From contig NZ_BMQM01000005.1 of NCBI RefSeq assembly GCF_014648115.1, positions 124,001 through 188,000 of the forward strand: 64,000 nucleotides of DNA. The letters are read 5' to 3'. Positions 11,709 through 24,310 of this stretch are shown here, one piece after another. The translations under genes and the position numbers were made by a program. Below the pieces are notes generated by a model. The model saw nothing but the letters and a program-made list of their open reading frames with translations, was not told the DNA's origin and did no database searches. Within the stretch, counting starts at the first letter, position 1, and every line of letters begins with the position of its first letter. Source of the stretch: Deinococcus seoulensis (GTDB lineage: Bacteria; Deinococcota; Deinococci; Deinococcales; Deinococcaceae).

Positions 11709-11850
11709 TTAATGGAAGCAATTCCACCTGCCTAGACAGAAGCGGCTGTATGACTCCTCTCCCCCGCTGCACACACCCACAGTTCATGCACGCGCCCCCA
11801 GCAGGCAGAAGCCCACGCTGACCGGTCAGGCATACCACTCCCATCGCGTC

Positions 11851-11912
11851 AGGGCCGTTCCCCGAACAGCGACATCAGGAACTCCTGACACCTCCATTCG
11901 GGGAACGGCCCT
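11851..11912. other. Nested cruciform-like hairpin
   Basis: A perfect 16-bp stem, AGGGCCGTTCCCCGAA with TTCGGGGAACGGCCCT, encloses a second hairpin TCAGGA-AC-TCCTGA. The branched shape is unusual for a simple terminator. It lies between lysS (upstream on the minus strand) and the ROK promoter. It may terminate lysS read-through or be a small structured RNA. Confidence 0.6.
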
Positions 11913-11962
11913 CCTGACCCGGCGGGTCACCTACGCCGACATGATGGACAGCGCCGCCAGGC

Positions 11963-12197
11963 TCATACGGACTGCCGTTTGTCTCGTTAAGTACACTGCG
12001 TTTATCTTTTAGATAAACCGCGCGGAGCGCGTAGCAGAAGAAGTACGTTGAAGCGGGAATGGAGAGATTCCGGCGCTTTCCCGGAATCTCACAATGTTAG
12101 CTTCAACGTACTTAACAGATCGGAACCCGCCCGGCTCCTACTCGCATCCGCTCGGATCGAATGGTCTGTGCCGCCCATTCAATCCGAGTCCGTATCA
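11963..12197. repeat. Dispersed repeat family A, copy 2, interrupted by a structured insert
   Basis: Left arm TCATACGGACTGCCG at 11963 and right arm from CGGAACCCGCCC at 12121 to GAGTCCGTATCA match the family. TCA occurs at both outer ends, consistent with a 3-bp duplication, and the right TCA is the reverse of the lysS TGA stop. The internal ~36 bases of the usual repeat are replaced by an insert (about 11987-12116) bounded by TTAAGTAC and GTACTTAA. The insert contains the hairpins GTTTATCT-TTT-AGATAAAC, AAGTACGTTGAAGC with its inverse, and GAGATTCCGG with its inverse. Confidence 0.8.
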
Positions 12198-13754
12198 GCC
12201 TTCCGCGGCCCCGCCTTCCGCCTCGCCCGTGCCCTCGGGGCGCAGCAGCGGGAACAGCAGTACGTCCCGGATGGAATCCCGGTCGGTCATCAGCATCGCC
12301 AGTCGGTCCATGCCCATCCCCATCCCGGCGGTGGGCGGCATGCCGTACTCCAGCGCCAGCAGGAAGTCCTCGTCCTGCTCGTGCGCCTCGTCGTCCCCGG
12401 CGTCCCGGCGGGCCGTCTGCGCCTCAAAGCGTGCCCGCTGGTCCAGCGCGTCGTTCAGCTCGGAGTAGATGGGCGCCAGTTCGAAGCCCGCCACGTACAG
12501 GTCGGCACGTTCGGCCAGACCCTCGCGGTCACGGTGCACCTTCACCAGCGGACTGATCGCCAGCGGCATGTCCGTCAGGAAGGTCGGGTTCTGCAGCAGC
12601 GGCTCGACGTACTCGCCGCCCAGCTTGTCCAGCAGCTTGTAGTCCGGGGTCTTGCGGTGCTCGGGGTGGTGCACGTCGCTCCACTCGCGCAGCTTCACGA
12701 GGTCCAGCGGGTCGAAGTCCAGCCCCGCCTGCTCTTTCAGGGCCGTCACGAAGTCCAGGCGCGCGAAAGGCAGCGAGAAGTCCAGTTCGCGGCCCTGGTA
12801 CGTCAGTTTCGGCTCGCCCTTGAGTTCCACGACCAGGTCGTGCAGCAGCGTCTCCACCAGCACCATCATGTCGTTGTAGTCGCCGTACGCGAAGTACGCT
12901 TCGAGCATGGTGAATTCCGGGTTGTGCGTGCGGTCGATGCCCTCGTTGCGGTAGTTGCGGCCGATCTCGTACACCCGCTCGAAACCGCCCACCAGCAGCC
13001 GCTTGAGGTACAGCTCCAGGCTGATGCGCATGCTGAACTCGTGACCCAGCGCGTTGTGGAAGGTCTTGAACGGCTTGGCCTCGGTCCCACCGGGAACGAC
13101 CTGCAACGTGGGGCCCTCGACCTCCATGAAGTCGCGGCTGTCGAGGAAGGTGCGGATGAAGCGCAGCATCCGCGAGCGCGTGCGGTACACCTCGCGGCTC
13201 TCCGGGTTGATCATCAGGTCCACGTAGCGGCGCCGGGCACGCAGTTCCTCGTCCTGCAGGCCGTGGAACTTGCTGGGCAGCGGATGCAGGCTCTTGACCA
13301 GCGGTTGCCAGGACGTCACGCGCAGCGTCAGCTGACCGGTCTTCGTGACGAACGGGAAGCCGCGCACGCCGATGATGTCGCCCAGGTCGATCTTCTTCGT
13401 CGGGTCGAAGTTCTCGGTGTCCTGCTTGGAGAAGTGCAGCTGGATCTTGCCGTGCTCGTCGCTGAGGTCCGCGAAGGCCGCCTTGCCCATGTGGCGCATC
13501 AGGGTCACGCGCCCGGCCAGCGCGTACTGCGTTTCAGGCCACTCCTGCCCGGCCTCCCACTTCGGCGCGCCGTCCTCGCCGTGCGTGTCGGCCGGGTGCG
13601 CGGCCAGCACGTCGCGGGCGTGGTGGGTGCGCGGGTACGTGTAGGGGTGCGCCTCGAAACCAGCCGCGACCTGGGCGTCCAGGTTGTTCAGGCGGCTGAC
13701 GGTCTGCTCGTGCAGACCCTCGGGGCGGTTGGTGGGGGCAGAACCTTCAGACAT
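12195..13754 (-). CDS. lysS: Lysyl-tRNA synthetase (class II)
   Basis: A 519-residue LysRS that charges tRNA-Lys. The OB-fold anticodon-binding domain occupies residues ~60-180. Class II motif 2 is seen as [20 protein letters not shown] and motif 3 as [15 protein letters not shown]. The ATG at 13754 is preceded by TATACT seven bases upstream and no Shine-Dalgarno, the pattern of a leaderless mRNA; an upstream in-frame start would lie beyond that promoter. The stop codon is formed by the end of a dispersed repeat. Confidence 0.97.
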   Translation of the reverse strand: MSEGSAPTNRPEGLHEQTVSRLNNLDAQVAAGFEAHPYTYPRTHHARDVLAAHPADTHGEDGAPKWEAGQEWPETQYALAGRVTLMRHMGKAAFADLSDEHGKIQLHFSKQDTENFDPTKKIDLGDIIGVRGFPFVTKTGQLTLRVTSWQPLVKSLHPLPSKFHGLQDEELRARRRYVDLMINPESREVYRTRSRMLRFIRTFLDSRDFMEVEGPTLQVVPGGTEAKPFKTFHNALGHEFSMRISLELYLKRLLVGGFERVYEIGRNYRNEGIDRTHNPEFTMLEAYFAYGDYNDMMVLVETLLHDLVVELKGEPKLTYQGRELDFSLPFARLDFVTALKEQAGLDFDPLDLVKLREWSDVHHPEHRKTPDYKLLDKLGGEYVEPLLQNPTFLTDMPLAISPLVKVHRDREGLAERADLYVAGFELAPIYSELNDALDQRARFEAQTARRDAGDDEAHEQDEDFLLALEYGMPPTAGMGMGMDRLAMLMTDRDSIRDVLLFPLLRPEGTGEAEGGAAEG

Positions 13755-13761
13755 AAGCGCA

Positions 13762-13767
13762 AGTATA
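13762..13767 (-). promoter_or_regulatory. lysS leaderless -10 box
   Basis: TATACT ends seven bases before the lysS ATG with no Shine-Dalgarno between, as in leaderless Deinococcus transcripts. Confidence 0.6.
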
Positions 13768-13808
13768 CGGTCAGGCCCGCAAGGCGCGCAGGACACGCCG
13801 CCCCGCAC

Positions 13809-13883
13809 ACCGGTAGCAGCGCGGCCCAGTAGCAGCGCGTGCCGGTCACCGCAGCCCGGTCACCGCATCCCGGTAAACGGAAC
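13809..13883. other. Short direct repeats between lysS and L25 genes
   Basis: The stretch holds GTAGCAGCGCG twice and CCGGTCACCGCA twice in tandem. The spacing is far too short and irregular for a CRISPR array. It looks like slippage-generated sequence. Confidence 0.5.
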
Positions 13884-13915
13884 GTGACCCCCGTCCACGC
13901 TGGGATGGGGGTCAC
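13884..13915 (-). terminator. Terminator of the L25 gene
   Basis: GTGACCCCC and GGGGGTCAC form a 9-bp stem with further partial pairing in the loop, just past the L25 stop and before the lysS promoter. Confidence 0.6.
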
Positions 13916-13953
13916 GGAGGGAGCGGTCACGGGGACCGCACCCCGGTGCGGGA

Positions 13954-14625
13954 TTACTCTTCGGTGCTGGGCTTGACGTCGTCGAGGCTGACCTCGCCGT
14001 CGAGGACGGCGGCGGCTTCGCTCTCGGTGATCTCGCCAGCGGCGACCAGACCGGCCACCTGGGCGGCTTCCTGCTCGGCGGCCGCTTCGCCGTCGCTGAG
14101 ACGGGGGGGCAGCACGCTGATGACGACCTGCTCGGCGTCACCGGCCAGTTTGCAGCCTTCGGGCAGTTTGATCTGACCGGCGGTGACGTGATCGCCGATG
14201 ACGAGTTTGGTCACGTCGACGACCAGTTCCTGGGGGATGCGGCGGGGGCCGGGGGCCACGATGGCCAGGTTGTGCACGACGATGTCGAGCAGGCCGCCCA
14301 TGACGACGCCCTGGCTCTTGCCGGTGGTGTGCACGGGCACGCTGACCTCGACAGGCTCACCGTAGGTGACCATGTAGAAGTCCACGTGGATGGGGGCGCG
14401 CTTGCGCTTGTCCATCTGCACGGCCTTGACCAGCGCGGGGAAGGTCTGGCCGCCCTCGACGGTGATGTCGAACAGGCCGGTGGTGCTCTGGGTGCGGAAG
14501 GCGCGGTCGAAGGCCTTCTTGTCGATGGCGAAGGAGACGTTGTTCTCCTTGTTGTAGGCGACGGCGGGGATCATGCCTTCGGCCAGTTTTTCCTGGCTCT
14601 TGCGGGGTTTGGCGTTCAGTTCCAT
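13954..14625 (-). CDS. rplY: 50S ribosomal protein L25 / CTC-type
   Basis: A 223-residue CTC-type L25, which binds 5S rRNA. The N-terminal L25 domain (~1-90) starts MELNAKPRKSQEKLAEGMIPAV. It is followed by the TL5/CTC beta domain (~91-185, VSVPVHTTGKSQGVVMGGLLD) and a short acidic C-terminal extension ending KPSTEE. Deinococcus CTC proteins carry an added third domain; here that part is short. The ATG is preceded by AGGAGAGAG. It is divergent from efp across a 226-base region. Confidence 0.95.
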   Translation of the reverse strand: MELNAKPRKSQEKLAEGMIPAVAYNKENNVSFAIDKKAFDRAFRTQSTTGLFDITVEGGQTFPALVKAVQMDKRKRAPIHVDFYMVTYGEPVEVSVPVHTTGKSQGVVMGGLLDIVVHNLAIVAPGPRRIPQELVVDVTKLVIGDHVTAGQIKLPEGCKLAGDAEQVVISVLPPRLSDGEAAAEQEAAQVAGLVAAGEITESEAAAVLDGEVSLDDVKPSTEE

Positions 14626-14851
14626 GTGCTCTCTCCTTGGCGTTCTTCGCCGCCTCGCTCTCGCCGCGCGCCGGGGGTCCGGGGGCGGGGGCGGACGTGC
14701 AACCGTGACAGCATAGCAAACGCGCCCGCTCCGGTGGAAGGGCTGCGGGGGGGTCTGCTAGACTCCTATGCGTTGCCGCGCGGCGCCCCGCGTTCCCCTG
14801 CCCGGCAGGGGGGTGCGGAGGCGGCCCCGGCGGGAAAAAAAGGAGAATGAC
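14626..14851 (+). promoter_or_regulatory. Divergent promoter region, L25 and efp
   Basis: The region holds TAGACT (about 14759-14764) as a likely -10 box for efp, followed by a leader with the clear Shine-Dalgarno AAAAGGAGAA before the efp ATG. The minus-strand promoter for L25 is not obvious. Confidence 0.4.
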
Positions 14852-15409
14852 ATGATCAGCGTTACTGAACTGCGCAACGGCACCAAAGTGGAAATGGACG
14901 GCGGCCTCTGGGAGTGCCTGGACTACTCGCACCTGAAGATGGGCCGCGGCGGCGCGAAGGTCGTCACGAAGTTCCGCAACATGGAGTCCGGCGCGATCGT
15001 GGACCGCACCTTCAACAGCGGCGAGAAACTGCAGGACATCTACGTGGAAGGCAAGACCATGCAGTACCTGTACAAGGACGGCGACGACTTCATGTTCATG
15101 GACATGGACACCTTCGAGCAGGTGCCGCTGTCGCCCACGCTGGTCGGTGACGCCGCGAAGTTCATGAAGGAGAACACCGAGGTCGAGGTCGCCATGTACG
15201 GCGAGAAGGCCCTGAGCATCACGCTGCCCAACCAGGTGATCCTGAAGATCGTGGAGACCGACCCCGGCCTGCGCGGCGACACCGCCTCGGGCGGCACGAA
15301 GCCCGCCAAGCTGGAGACCGGCGCGACCGTGCAGGTGCCGCTGTTCGTGGAGCAGGACACCCTGGTGAAGGTCGATACCCGCACCGGCGCTTACCTCAGC
15401 CGCGCCTGA
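14852..15409 (+). CDS. efp: Translation elongation factor P
   Basis: A 185-residue EF-P, which relieves ribosome stalling at polyproline. Three beta domains are present; the first carries the tip loop KMGRGGAKV. The residue at the modification position is Arg32 rather than Lys, as in Thermus EF-P and in the EarP (rhamnosylated) class, although the loop context here is glycine-rich. Polyproline stretches occur in several proteins of this window, such as AccB and the subtilase. AGGAGA lies upstream of the ATG. Confidence 0.97.
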   Translation: MISVTELRNGTKVEMDGGLWECLDYSHLKMGRGGAKVVTKFRNMESGAIVDRTFNSGEKLQDIYVEGKTMQYLYKDGDDFMFMDMDTFEQVPLSPTLVGDAAKFMKENTEVEVAMYGEKALSITLPNQVILKIVETDPGLRGDTASGGTKPAKLETGATVQVPLFVEQDTLVKVDTRTGAYLSRA

Positions 15410-15420
15410 ACGTTCGTGCC

Positions 15421-15462
15421 TGAAGTGCCGCCCACTCCGGTGATCCGGTGGGCGGCACTTCA
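15421..15462 (+). terminator. efp terminator
   Basis: A perfect 15-bp stem, TGAAGTGCCGCCCAC with GTGGGCGGCACTTCA and a 12-base loop, followed by TTTGCTTT, starts 12 bases after the efp stop. Confidence 0.85.
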
Positions 15463-15587
15463 CTTTGCTTTAGACTCAGTCCAGTCAAACGAGCGTTAGG
15501 CAGCGGGTGACACCCCCTCCCCCCCCCGCACGGGGCATGATTGGGGGCAGCACCAACCTGCACCACACAGACCTTCAAGGAGGGGCC

Positions 15588-16133
<546 letters not shown>

Positions 16134-16137
16134 GAGG

Positions 16138-16213
16138 CAGAAGGCCGATAGAAGAAGGCAGAAGGCCACTCCCCGCCTGCGCTCTCGCCATCCGGCCCTG
16201 AGCCTTCTGCCAT
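16138..16213. repeat. Intra-operon palindromic repeat (family B), accB-accC gap
   Basis: GGCAGAAGGC occurs twice and is matched by the inverse GCCTTCTGCC (16202-16211), with GCCGATAG and CCATCGGC as outer partners. It fills the gap between accB and accC and would fold into a hairpin in the shared mRNA. Confidence 0.65.
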
Positions 16214-16231
16214 CGGCAAGGAGCGAAGTTC

Positions 16232-17569
<1,338 letters not shown>

Positions 17570-17613
17570 ACCCCTCCACTGATCATCAAAAGCGGCGCAT
17601 ACACTGGAACGTG

Positions 17614-18153
17614 ATGCGCCGCTTTCGCATATCGAGATACCCGTTCAAGCCACGCACGCCAGCGAGTAGATTCGAGGAAACGCATGACATATCCACTGGA
17701 CTCCTCAACCGACGCAGCTGGGCACGACAGTTCGGCATTCAACACGATGGCAACGAGACTCAGCTGATCTCGCTCATGAACATTGATCACTTGAAGAGGT
17801 TTGATGACGTCTATGGGTTGCCCATGGGGGATCAGGCAGTCCGACTCGTCGCTTCCATTGCTTCACTTCACGCCTGCATGCTCGGACCCTATTCGCAGAT
17901 CTATCGCGTGGGAGGCGATGAGATCGTCATTGTATGGCCTCCTCTGCCGGTGGCTGATGTCCGGCATCGAGCAGAAGCTATCCGCACGGCTATTGAATCG
18001 GTTGGCCCAGGCATCACCATGACTGTGGTCACAGCACAGGCACTCTCTTCAGACGAACCCGACATTCTGCTGGCACGCCTGCGGAGCCTGATGGCCGTAA
18101 CGAAGTCAGGAGGACGCAATCGCTCTGTACTTGAACTGGGAATACAGGGTTGA
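17614..18153 (+). CDS. Small GGDEF-domain protein, probably degenerate diguanylate cyclase
   Basis: A 179-residue protein with a ~34-residue basic lead and a lone GGDEF domain, starting at DISTGLLNRRSW. The signature reads RVGGDEI. However, the metal-binding Asp of the usual DIDxFK is Asn (MNIDHLKRF), the usual IND is FDD, and the GH of GHxxGD is GL (YGLPMGD); there is no RxxD inhibitory site. It may bind but not make c-di-GMP. Codon use is visibly AT-richer than in its neighbours, which suggests recent acquisition. GTG at 17611 is an alternative start. Confidence 0.75.
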   Translation: MRRFRISRYPFKPRTPASRFEETHDISTGLLNRRSWARQFGIQHDGNETQLISLMNIDHLKRFDDVYGLPMGDQAVRLVASIASLHACMLGPYSQIYRVGGDEIVIVWPPLPVADVRHRAEAIRTAIESVGPGITMTVVTAQALSSDEPDILLARLRSLMAVTKSGGRNRSVLELGIQG

Positions 18154-18215
18154 TGCGCATTAAAATTTTTCCAACAGACCGATCTATCTGATCTTGTAGC
18201 ACGCAGGGGAACAAG

Positions 18216-18355
18216 TGATACGGATTCCGTTTGTTTCGCTGACAATCCGGAACTTCACCAGATTGCCAGCTCCACGTCCGGAACCCGCCCTGCTCCTACT
18301 CGCATCCGCTCGGACCCAGCGGGCTTTGCAGCCCATTCAATCGGAGTCCGTACTA
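18216..18355. repeat. Dispersed repeat family A, copy 3 (full length)
   Basis: A 140-bp copy running from TGATACGGATTCCG to CGGAGTCCGTACTA. Its TACGGATTCCG and CGGAGTCCGTA ends form an 11-bp inverted repeat with one mismatch. Both internal hairpins are recognisable. It lies in intergenic DNA after the GGDEF gene and abuts another inverted-repeat element. Confidence 0.85.
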
Positions 18356-18356
18356 C

Positions 18357-18523
18357 CAATGGTGCGGACAGGTTCATAACTTCATTGCAGACCAGCGATG
18401 AACACGCAGTGTTTACCCCTCCCCTTGAGGGGGGAGGCTGGGAGGGGGTGAGCAAGAATGGCGTTACAGAAGACGTTTTCCATGCTTGTCCCCTCTGGCG
18501 CTCGAAAAGTGTCCGCACCATTG
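18357..18523. repeat. 167-bp element bounded by a perfect 14-bp inverted repeat
   Basis: CAATGGTGCGGACA (18357-18370) and its exact inverse (18510-18523) bound a non-coding stretch. Inside it is the hairpin CCTCCCC-TTGA-GGGGGGAGG, a palindromic word recurrent in many bacteria (from memory). The right end abuts the acs stop TAA; the left end abuts the family A repeat. The shape is MITE-like. Confidence 0.6.
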
Positions 18524-18524
18524 A

Positions 18525-20498
<1,974 letters not shown>

Positions 20499-20637
20499 GC
20501 GGGGGAACCTCCGGGGGATGGGGCCGTCGGTGTGGCCCCGGACGCTGGGTCGGGCTGGTTGTGTGTGGAATTCACTGTACTCGCCCAGAGGTGGGATTCC
20601 GGATGGGAACCCTGCACGGGTACCGCGCCGGTACTGC

Positions 20638-20682
20638 ACCCGGTTCAAGTTCCTGGGGTTCCGGTTCACCCGGTTCAGGTCA
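20638..20682 (-). promoter_or_regulatory. AACCGG direct repeats upstream of acs
   Basis: On the minus strand the units AACCGGGTG, AACCGGAAC and AACCGGGTG repeat within ~45 bases, ~145 bases before acs. They overlap the end of the MFS gene. They could be activator sites; no matching regulator is nearby. Confidence 0.3.
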
Positions 20683-21881
20683 GGGCTTCCTGGCCCCTCT
20701 GAAGCAGGCGGCCCTGCACGCGGCCTTCCAGGGCGAGCAGCAGCAGCGCGGCCATGAACGCCAGTCCGGCGATCACGACCCACATGCCGCCCGCGCCCAG
20801 TGCCTGGAGAAGCGCGCCGCCCAGCAATGGGGCCAGCAGGGTCGCCAGGCCCGCCATGCTGCCCACCAGTCCGATGTACGTGCCGCGCTGAGCGGGCGGG
20901 CCCAGTTCGCTGATGATCGTCTTGCTGATGCCGTACGCGATGATCTCCCCGGCAGTCCAGACCACGACGGCCAGCATGTGCGCCCACAGGGTGTGCGCCA
21001 CGGCGTGCCCCAGGAAACCTGCGCCCAGCAGCGCGGCGCCCAGCGCCTGCCAGCGCGGGTGCCCGCTGCGGGCGATCAGGTGCCCCAGTGGCAGGCCCAG
21101 CAGGACGACCAGGGCGCCGTTCACGGCGAGAACCTGTCCGTACTGCACGGCGCTGAAGCCCTGCTGCGCGAACACCACGGCCAGCACCTTGTAACTCTGG
21201 TACGTCAGGCCGAACAGCAGCGAGGCGAGGCAGAACTGCCACAGCAGCAGGTCGCGTGGCAGCAACGGGCGGGCGTGTGCCGCCGCGTTCCGGGCGGGCC
21301 GGGCAGTGCGGGGATACAGCAGCGCCAGCAGCAGCGCGTAGGCGGCCATGGTGGCGGCGTCCAGCCAACAGCAGCCGCATGGACCGCCCGGCCAGCCAGC
21401 CGCCCAGCACGGGCGCGGTGGCGGCCCCGACGTTGATCGCCCAGTACAGCAGGTTGTACGCGCGGGTCCGCTGCGCGCCCTGCGTGAGTTCCGCGACCGC
21501 GGTGCTCGCGGCGGGTTTGTACAGCGCCGACAGCAGCGAGAAGCCCAGCACGCCCGCCGCCGTCCACCAGAAGCCCTGCGCCACGGACAGCGCCAGGATC
21601 ATGACGGCCCCGCCGCTCAGAGCGAGGATCATGGTGAAGGCCGGGCCGCGCCGGTCGGTCAGCGGCCCACTCAGGCCCTCAGAGACGAAACGGCCCAGGC
21701 CCAGCATGGCCAGGATCACGCTGACCTGCGTGACGCTCAGGTGCGCCTGCGCGGTCAGGTAGAAGCCCAGCAGCGGCACCACGAACTCGCCCAGGCGGTT
21801 GAGCAGCGTGCCCCACCACAGCACCCAGAACCCGGTCGGGTAGGTGGAGGCGGCGCGGGTCAGGGCAGTCACGCGCGTCAT
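20675..21881 (-). pseudogene. MFS transporter interrupted by a frameshift
   Basis: Two reading frames together encode one ~401-residue MFS permease. The N-terminal part (from ATG 21881) starts [18 protein letters not shown] and carries the loop [10 protein letters not shown]; it runs well to [13 protein letters not shown]. The other frame then continues [18 protein letters not shown] through the second half. One extra G near 21366 (TTGGCTGG for TTGCTGG) explains the shift. It may be a true inactivation or a sequence error. It lies between actP and acs. Confidence 0.8.
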
Positions 21882-21971
21882 GCTAGGGCACGTTGCAGGC
21901 GGGGGCATCCGCAACTCGGCAGAAGGGGGCCCGGCTGCCGCGTGGCGTCCGGGCCCCCTCCTCTGTGCGGG

Positions 21972-22110
21972 TCATACGGATTCCGTTTGTTTCGCCAGCA
22001 ATCCGGAACTTCACCGGATTGCCGGCTCCACGTCCGGAACCCGCCCCACTCCCACTCGCTTCGCTCGGATTGAATGGGCTGCAAAGCCCATTCAATCGGA
22101 GGCCGTATCA
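21972..22110. repeat. Dispersed repeat family A, copy 4 (full length)
   Basis: Runs from TCATACGGATTCCG to GGAGGCCGTATCA, with TCA at both outer ends (3-bp duplication). The hairpin AATCCGG-loop-CCGGATT shows a compensatory change relative to copy 7. A second perfect stem, ATTGAATGGGCT-GCAA-AGCCCATTCAAT, is present. Its end supplies the actP stop codon on the minus strand. Confidence 0.85.
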
Positions 22111-23703
22111 GTCGTGCGCGGCGACGGTGCCGTCGGTGCCGGCGCCGGTGTAGGCGCGGAACTGCATGTCCTCGAAGTCGCGTTCATCCTGCGCTGCGTT
22201 GCGGCGGCCCGCGCCGATCATGGTGCCGATGTACGCGAACAGGAAGCCCATGGGGATGCTGATCAGGCCGGGGTTCTCCAGCGGGAAGATGGCGTTGGCC
22301 TGGATCAGGTGGCGGCCGGTCGTCAGGGTGTCCGGGTCGATCTTCATGATGTTCGGGCTGATGGCGATCAGCAGTACCGTGAACAGGATGCCGCCCACGA
22401 TGCCCCACATGGCGCCGGTGGCGTTGAACTTGCGCCAGAACAGCGTGAACAGGATGACCGGGAGGTTGGCGCTGGCGGCCAGCGCGAAGGCCAGGGCAAC
22501 CAGGAACGCGACGTTCTGCGTCTTGGCGAGCAGGCCCAGGATGATGGCGGCGATGCCGACGCCGACGGTGGCCAGACGTGCCACGCGGAACTGATCCTTC
22601 TCGCTGGCCTGTCCGCCTTTCAGGACGCCGTTGTAGATGTCGTGCGTGAAGCTGGTGCTGGCGCTGATGGTGAGGCCCGCGACGACCGCGAGGATGGTGG
22701 CGAAGGCCACGGCGGTCACGAAGGCCAGTCCGAACTCGCCGCCGACGGTGCCGGCTCCGCCGAACAGCGCCTGTGCCAGCAGGGGCGCAGCCATGTTGCC
22801 AGCCTTGTTGGCGGCCTCGATGGCGTCCTTGCCGAGCAGGACGTTCGCGGCGTTGCCCATGAAGGCAGTCATGACGTAGAACGCGCCGATCAGGACCATG
22901 GCCCACACGACGCTCTTGCGGGCGTCCTGCGCGGTGGGCACCGTGAAGAAGCGCACCAGGATGTGCGGGAGGCCGGCGGTGCCGAGCACCAGCGCGAGGC
23001 ACAGGCTGATCAGGTCGATGGGGTTCTTGTACTTCACGCCGGCGCCGAGGAATTCCGCGCCGTTCTTCGCCTCGACCTGCCCGAGCAGATTGGAGAAGCT
23101 CCAGCCGAAGCGGTTGAGGATCAGCACCGTCATGACGATGGTGGCGAACATCAGCAGCATGGCCTTGATGATCTGCACCCAGGTGGTGGCCAGCATGCCG
23201 CCCACGACGACGTAGATGATCATCAGCACGCCCACGAGGGGAATGGCGACGTCGGCGCTGATGGCGCCCTTGGAGAGCAGGCTGATGAGTGAGCCGGCCC
23301 CGACGACCTGCGCGATCATGTAGAAGGTGCTGATCACGATGGTGCTGACGGCCGCGTAGGTGCGCACGCGCGGGTCTTTCAGGCGGTACACCAGCATGTC
23401 GGCCAGGGTGTACTTGCCGAGGTTGCGCAGCGGTTCGGCCACGATGAACAGCACGGTCAGGTACGCGATGAACCACCCGACCGAGTACATGAAGCCGTCG
23501 TAGCCGTTCAGGGCGATCAGGCCGGTGATGCCCAGGAAGCTGGCGGCGCTCATGTAATCCCCGGCGATGGCGATGCCGTTCTGCGTGGCGCTGATGCGGC
23601 CCCCGGCCACGTAGAAGTCCCCGGCGCTGGTGTTGCGCCCGCTGGCCCAGAAGGTGACGCCCAGCGTGATGGCGACGATGATCGCGGCGAGCAGGAAGGT
23701 CAT
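22108..23703 (-). CDS. actP: Cation/acetate symporter (SSS family)
   Basis: A 531-residue sodium:solute symporter with ~13 helices. The ActP-like start [29 protein letters not shown] carries the sodium-site helix. The context (preceded by a DUF485/YjcH gene, acs downstream) matches the yjcH-actP-acs acetate system. The start overlaps the yjcH stop (ATGA). The stop TGA is part of a dispersed repeat. Confidence 0.93.
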   Translation of the reverse strand: MTFLLAAIIVAITLGVTFWASGRNTSAGDFYVAGGRISATQNGIAIAGDYMSAASFLGITGLIALNGYDGFMYSVGWFIAYLTVLFIVAEPLRNLGKYTLADMLVYRLKDPRVRTYAAVSTIVISTFYMIAQVVGAGSLISLLSKGAISADVAIPLVGVLMIIYVVVGGMLATTWVQIIKAMLLMFATIVMTVLILNRFGWSFSNLLGQVEAKNGAEFLGAGVKYKNPIDLISLCLALVLGTAGLPHILVRFFTVPTAQDARKSVVWAMVLIGAFYVMTAFMGNAANVLLGKDAIEAANKAGNMAAPLLAQALFGGAGTVGGEFGLAFVTAVAFATILAVVAGLTISASTSFTHDIYNGVLKGGQASEKDQFRVARLATVGVGIAAIILGLLAKTQNVAFLVALAFALAASANLPVILFTLFWRKFNATGAMWGIVGGILFTVLLIAISPNIMKIDPDTLTTGRHLIQANAIFPLENPGLISIPMGFLFAYIGTMIGAGRRNAAQDERDFEDMQFRAYTGAGTDGTVAAHD

Positions 23704-24002
23704 CGTTTGGCCTCTTCGGCCAGGCGGTCGAAGGTGCGGGCCTTGACGATGTACACGTACGCCATGATCCAGCCCATGGCGAACTCGGCGAACGCGAGCA
23801 CGTAGCCGAAGGTGACGTTCCCGAAGACCTTGGTGGCCATCAGGGGTTTGTTGTATCCGGCCAGGACGGGCAGCAGGAAGTACAGCACCAGGAACGTGAC
23901 GGTCATGATGATGGTGAAGGAGTTCCGCTGCGCGACCAGTTGCTGGTACGCGGCGTTTCTCGGGGCGGTGGTCTGGCCGGGCTGAACGCTGGATACGGTC
24001 AT
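23700..24002 (-). CDS. yjcH: DUF485 (YjcH-like) membrane protein
   Basis: A 100-residue protein with two hydrophobic segments (~30-52 and ~63-85). It has the DUF485 pattern of an N-terminal RN-x-F lead ([13 protein letters not shown]), then [20 protein letters not shown]. YjcH proteins precede and probably assist acetate/pyruvate symporters. The ATG has CAGGAGG six bases upstream and is coupled to actP. Confidence 0.92.
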   Translation of the reverse strand: MTVSSVQPGQTTAPRNAAYQQLVAQRNSFTIIMTVTFLVLYFLLPVLAGYNKPLMATKVFGNVTFGYVLAFAEFAMGWIMAYVYIVKARTFDRLAEEAKR

Positions 24003-24041
24003 GTGAACCTCCTGAAGAAGGGGTGCGCCGGGTGGAACCGT

Positions 24042-24065
24042 GCTCAAACGAACGGCCGTTTGAGC
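24042..24065. promoter_or_regulatory. Palindrome upstream of yjcH-actP
   Basis: GCTCAAACG and CGTTTGAGC form a perfect 9-bp inverted repeat with a 6-base centre, 40 bases upstream of the yjcH start. Position and size suit a repressor operator. Confidence 0.45.
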
Positions 24066-24310
24066 GTGAGAAGAACTGTATGGGCTGGAGTTCAGCCTAG
24101 GAGTCCACCCCACCAAATGCAATGAACCGGGTTCAATATCTCCGTCCCTCCGCACGGAACAGCCAGCCGCACCCGACCATCCGCATGCATGAACAACAGC
24201 CCCACAGGAGTTTCCTTTCAAAAGAATTTCCCGGTGATCCGCACCGAATGCCAGCATTCCTGGCAGCGCGCGGCTGACCTGCCCCCCGCAAACCTGCTTA
24301 CCGCAGACCG

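Noticed and set aside
13809..13883. Short direct repeats that might suggest a CRISPR array
   Set aside because: Units are 11-12 bp, occur only twice, and have irregular tiny spacers; no cas genes are in the window.
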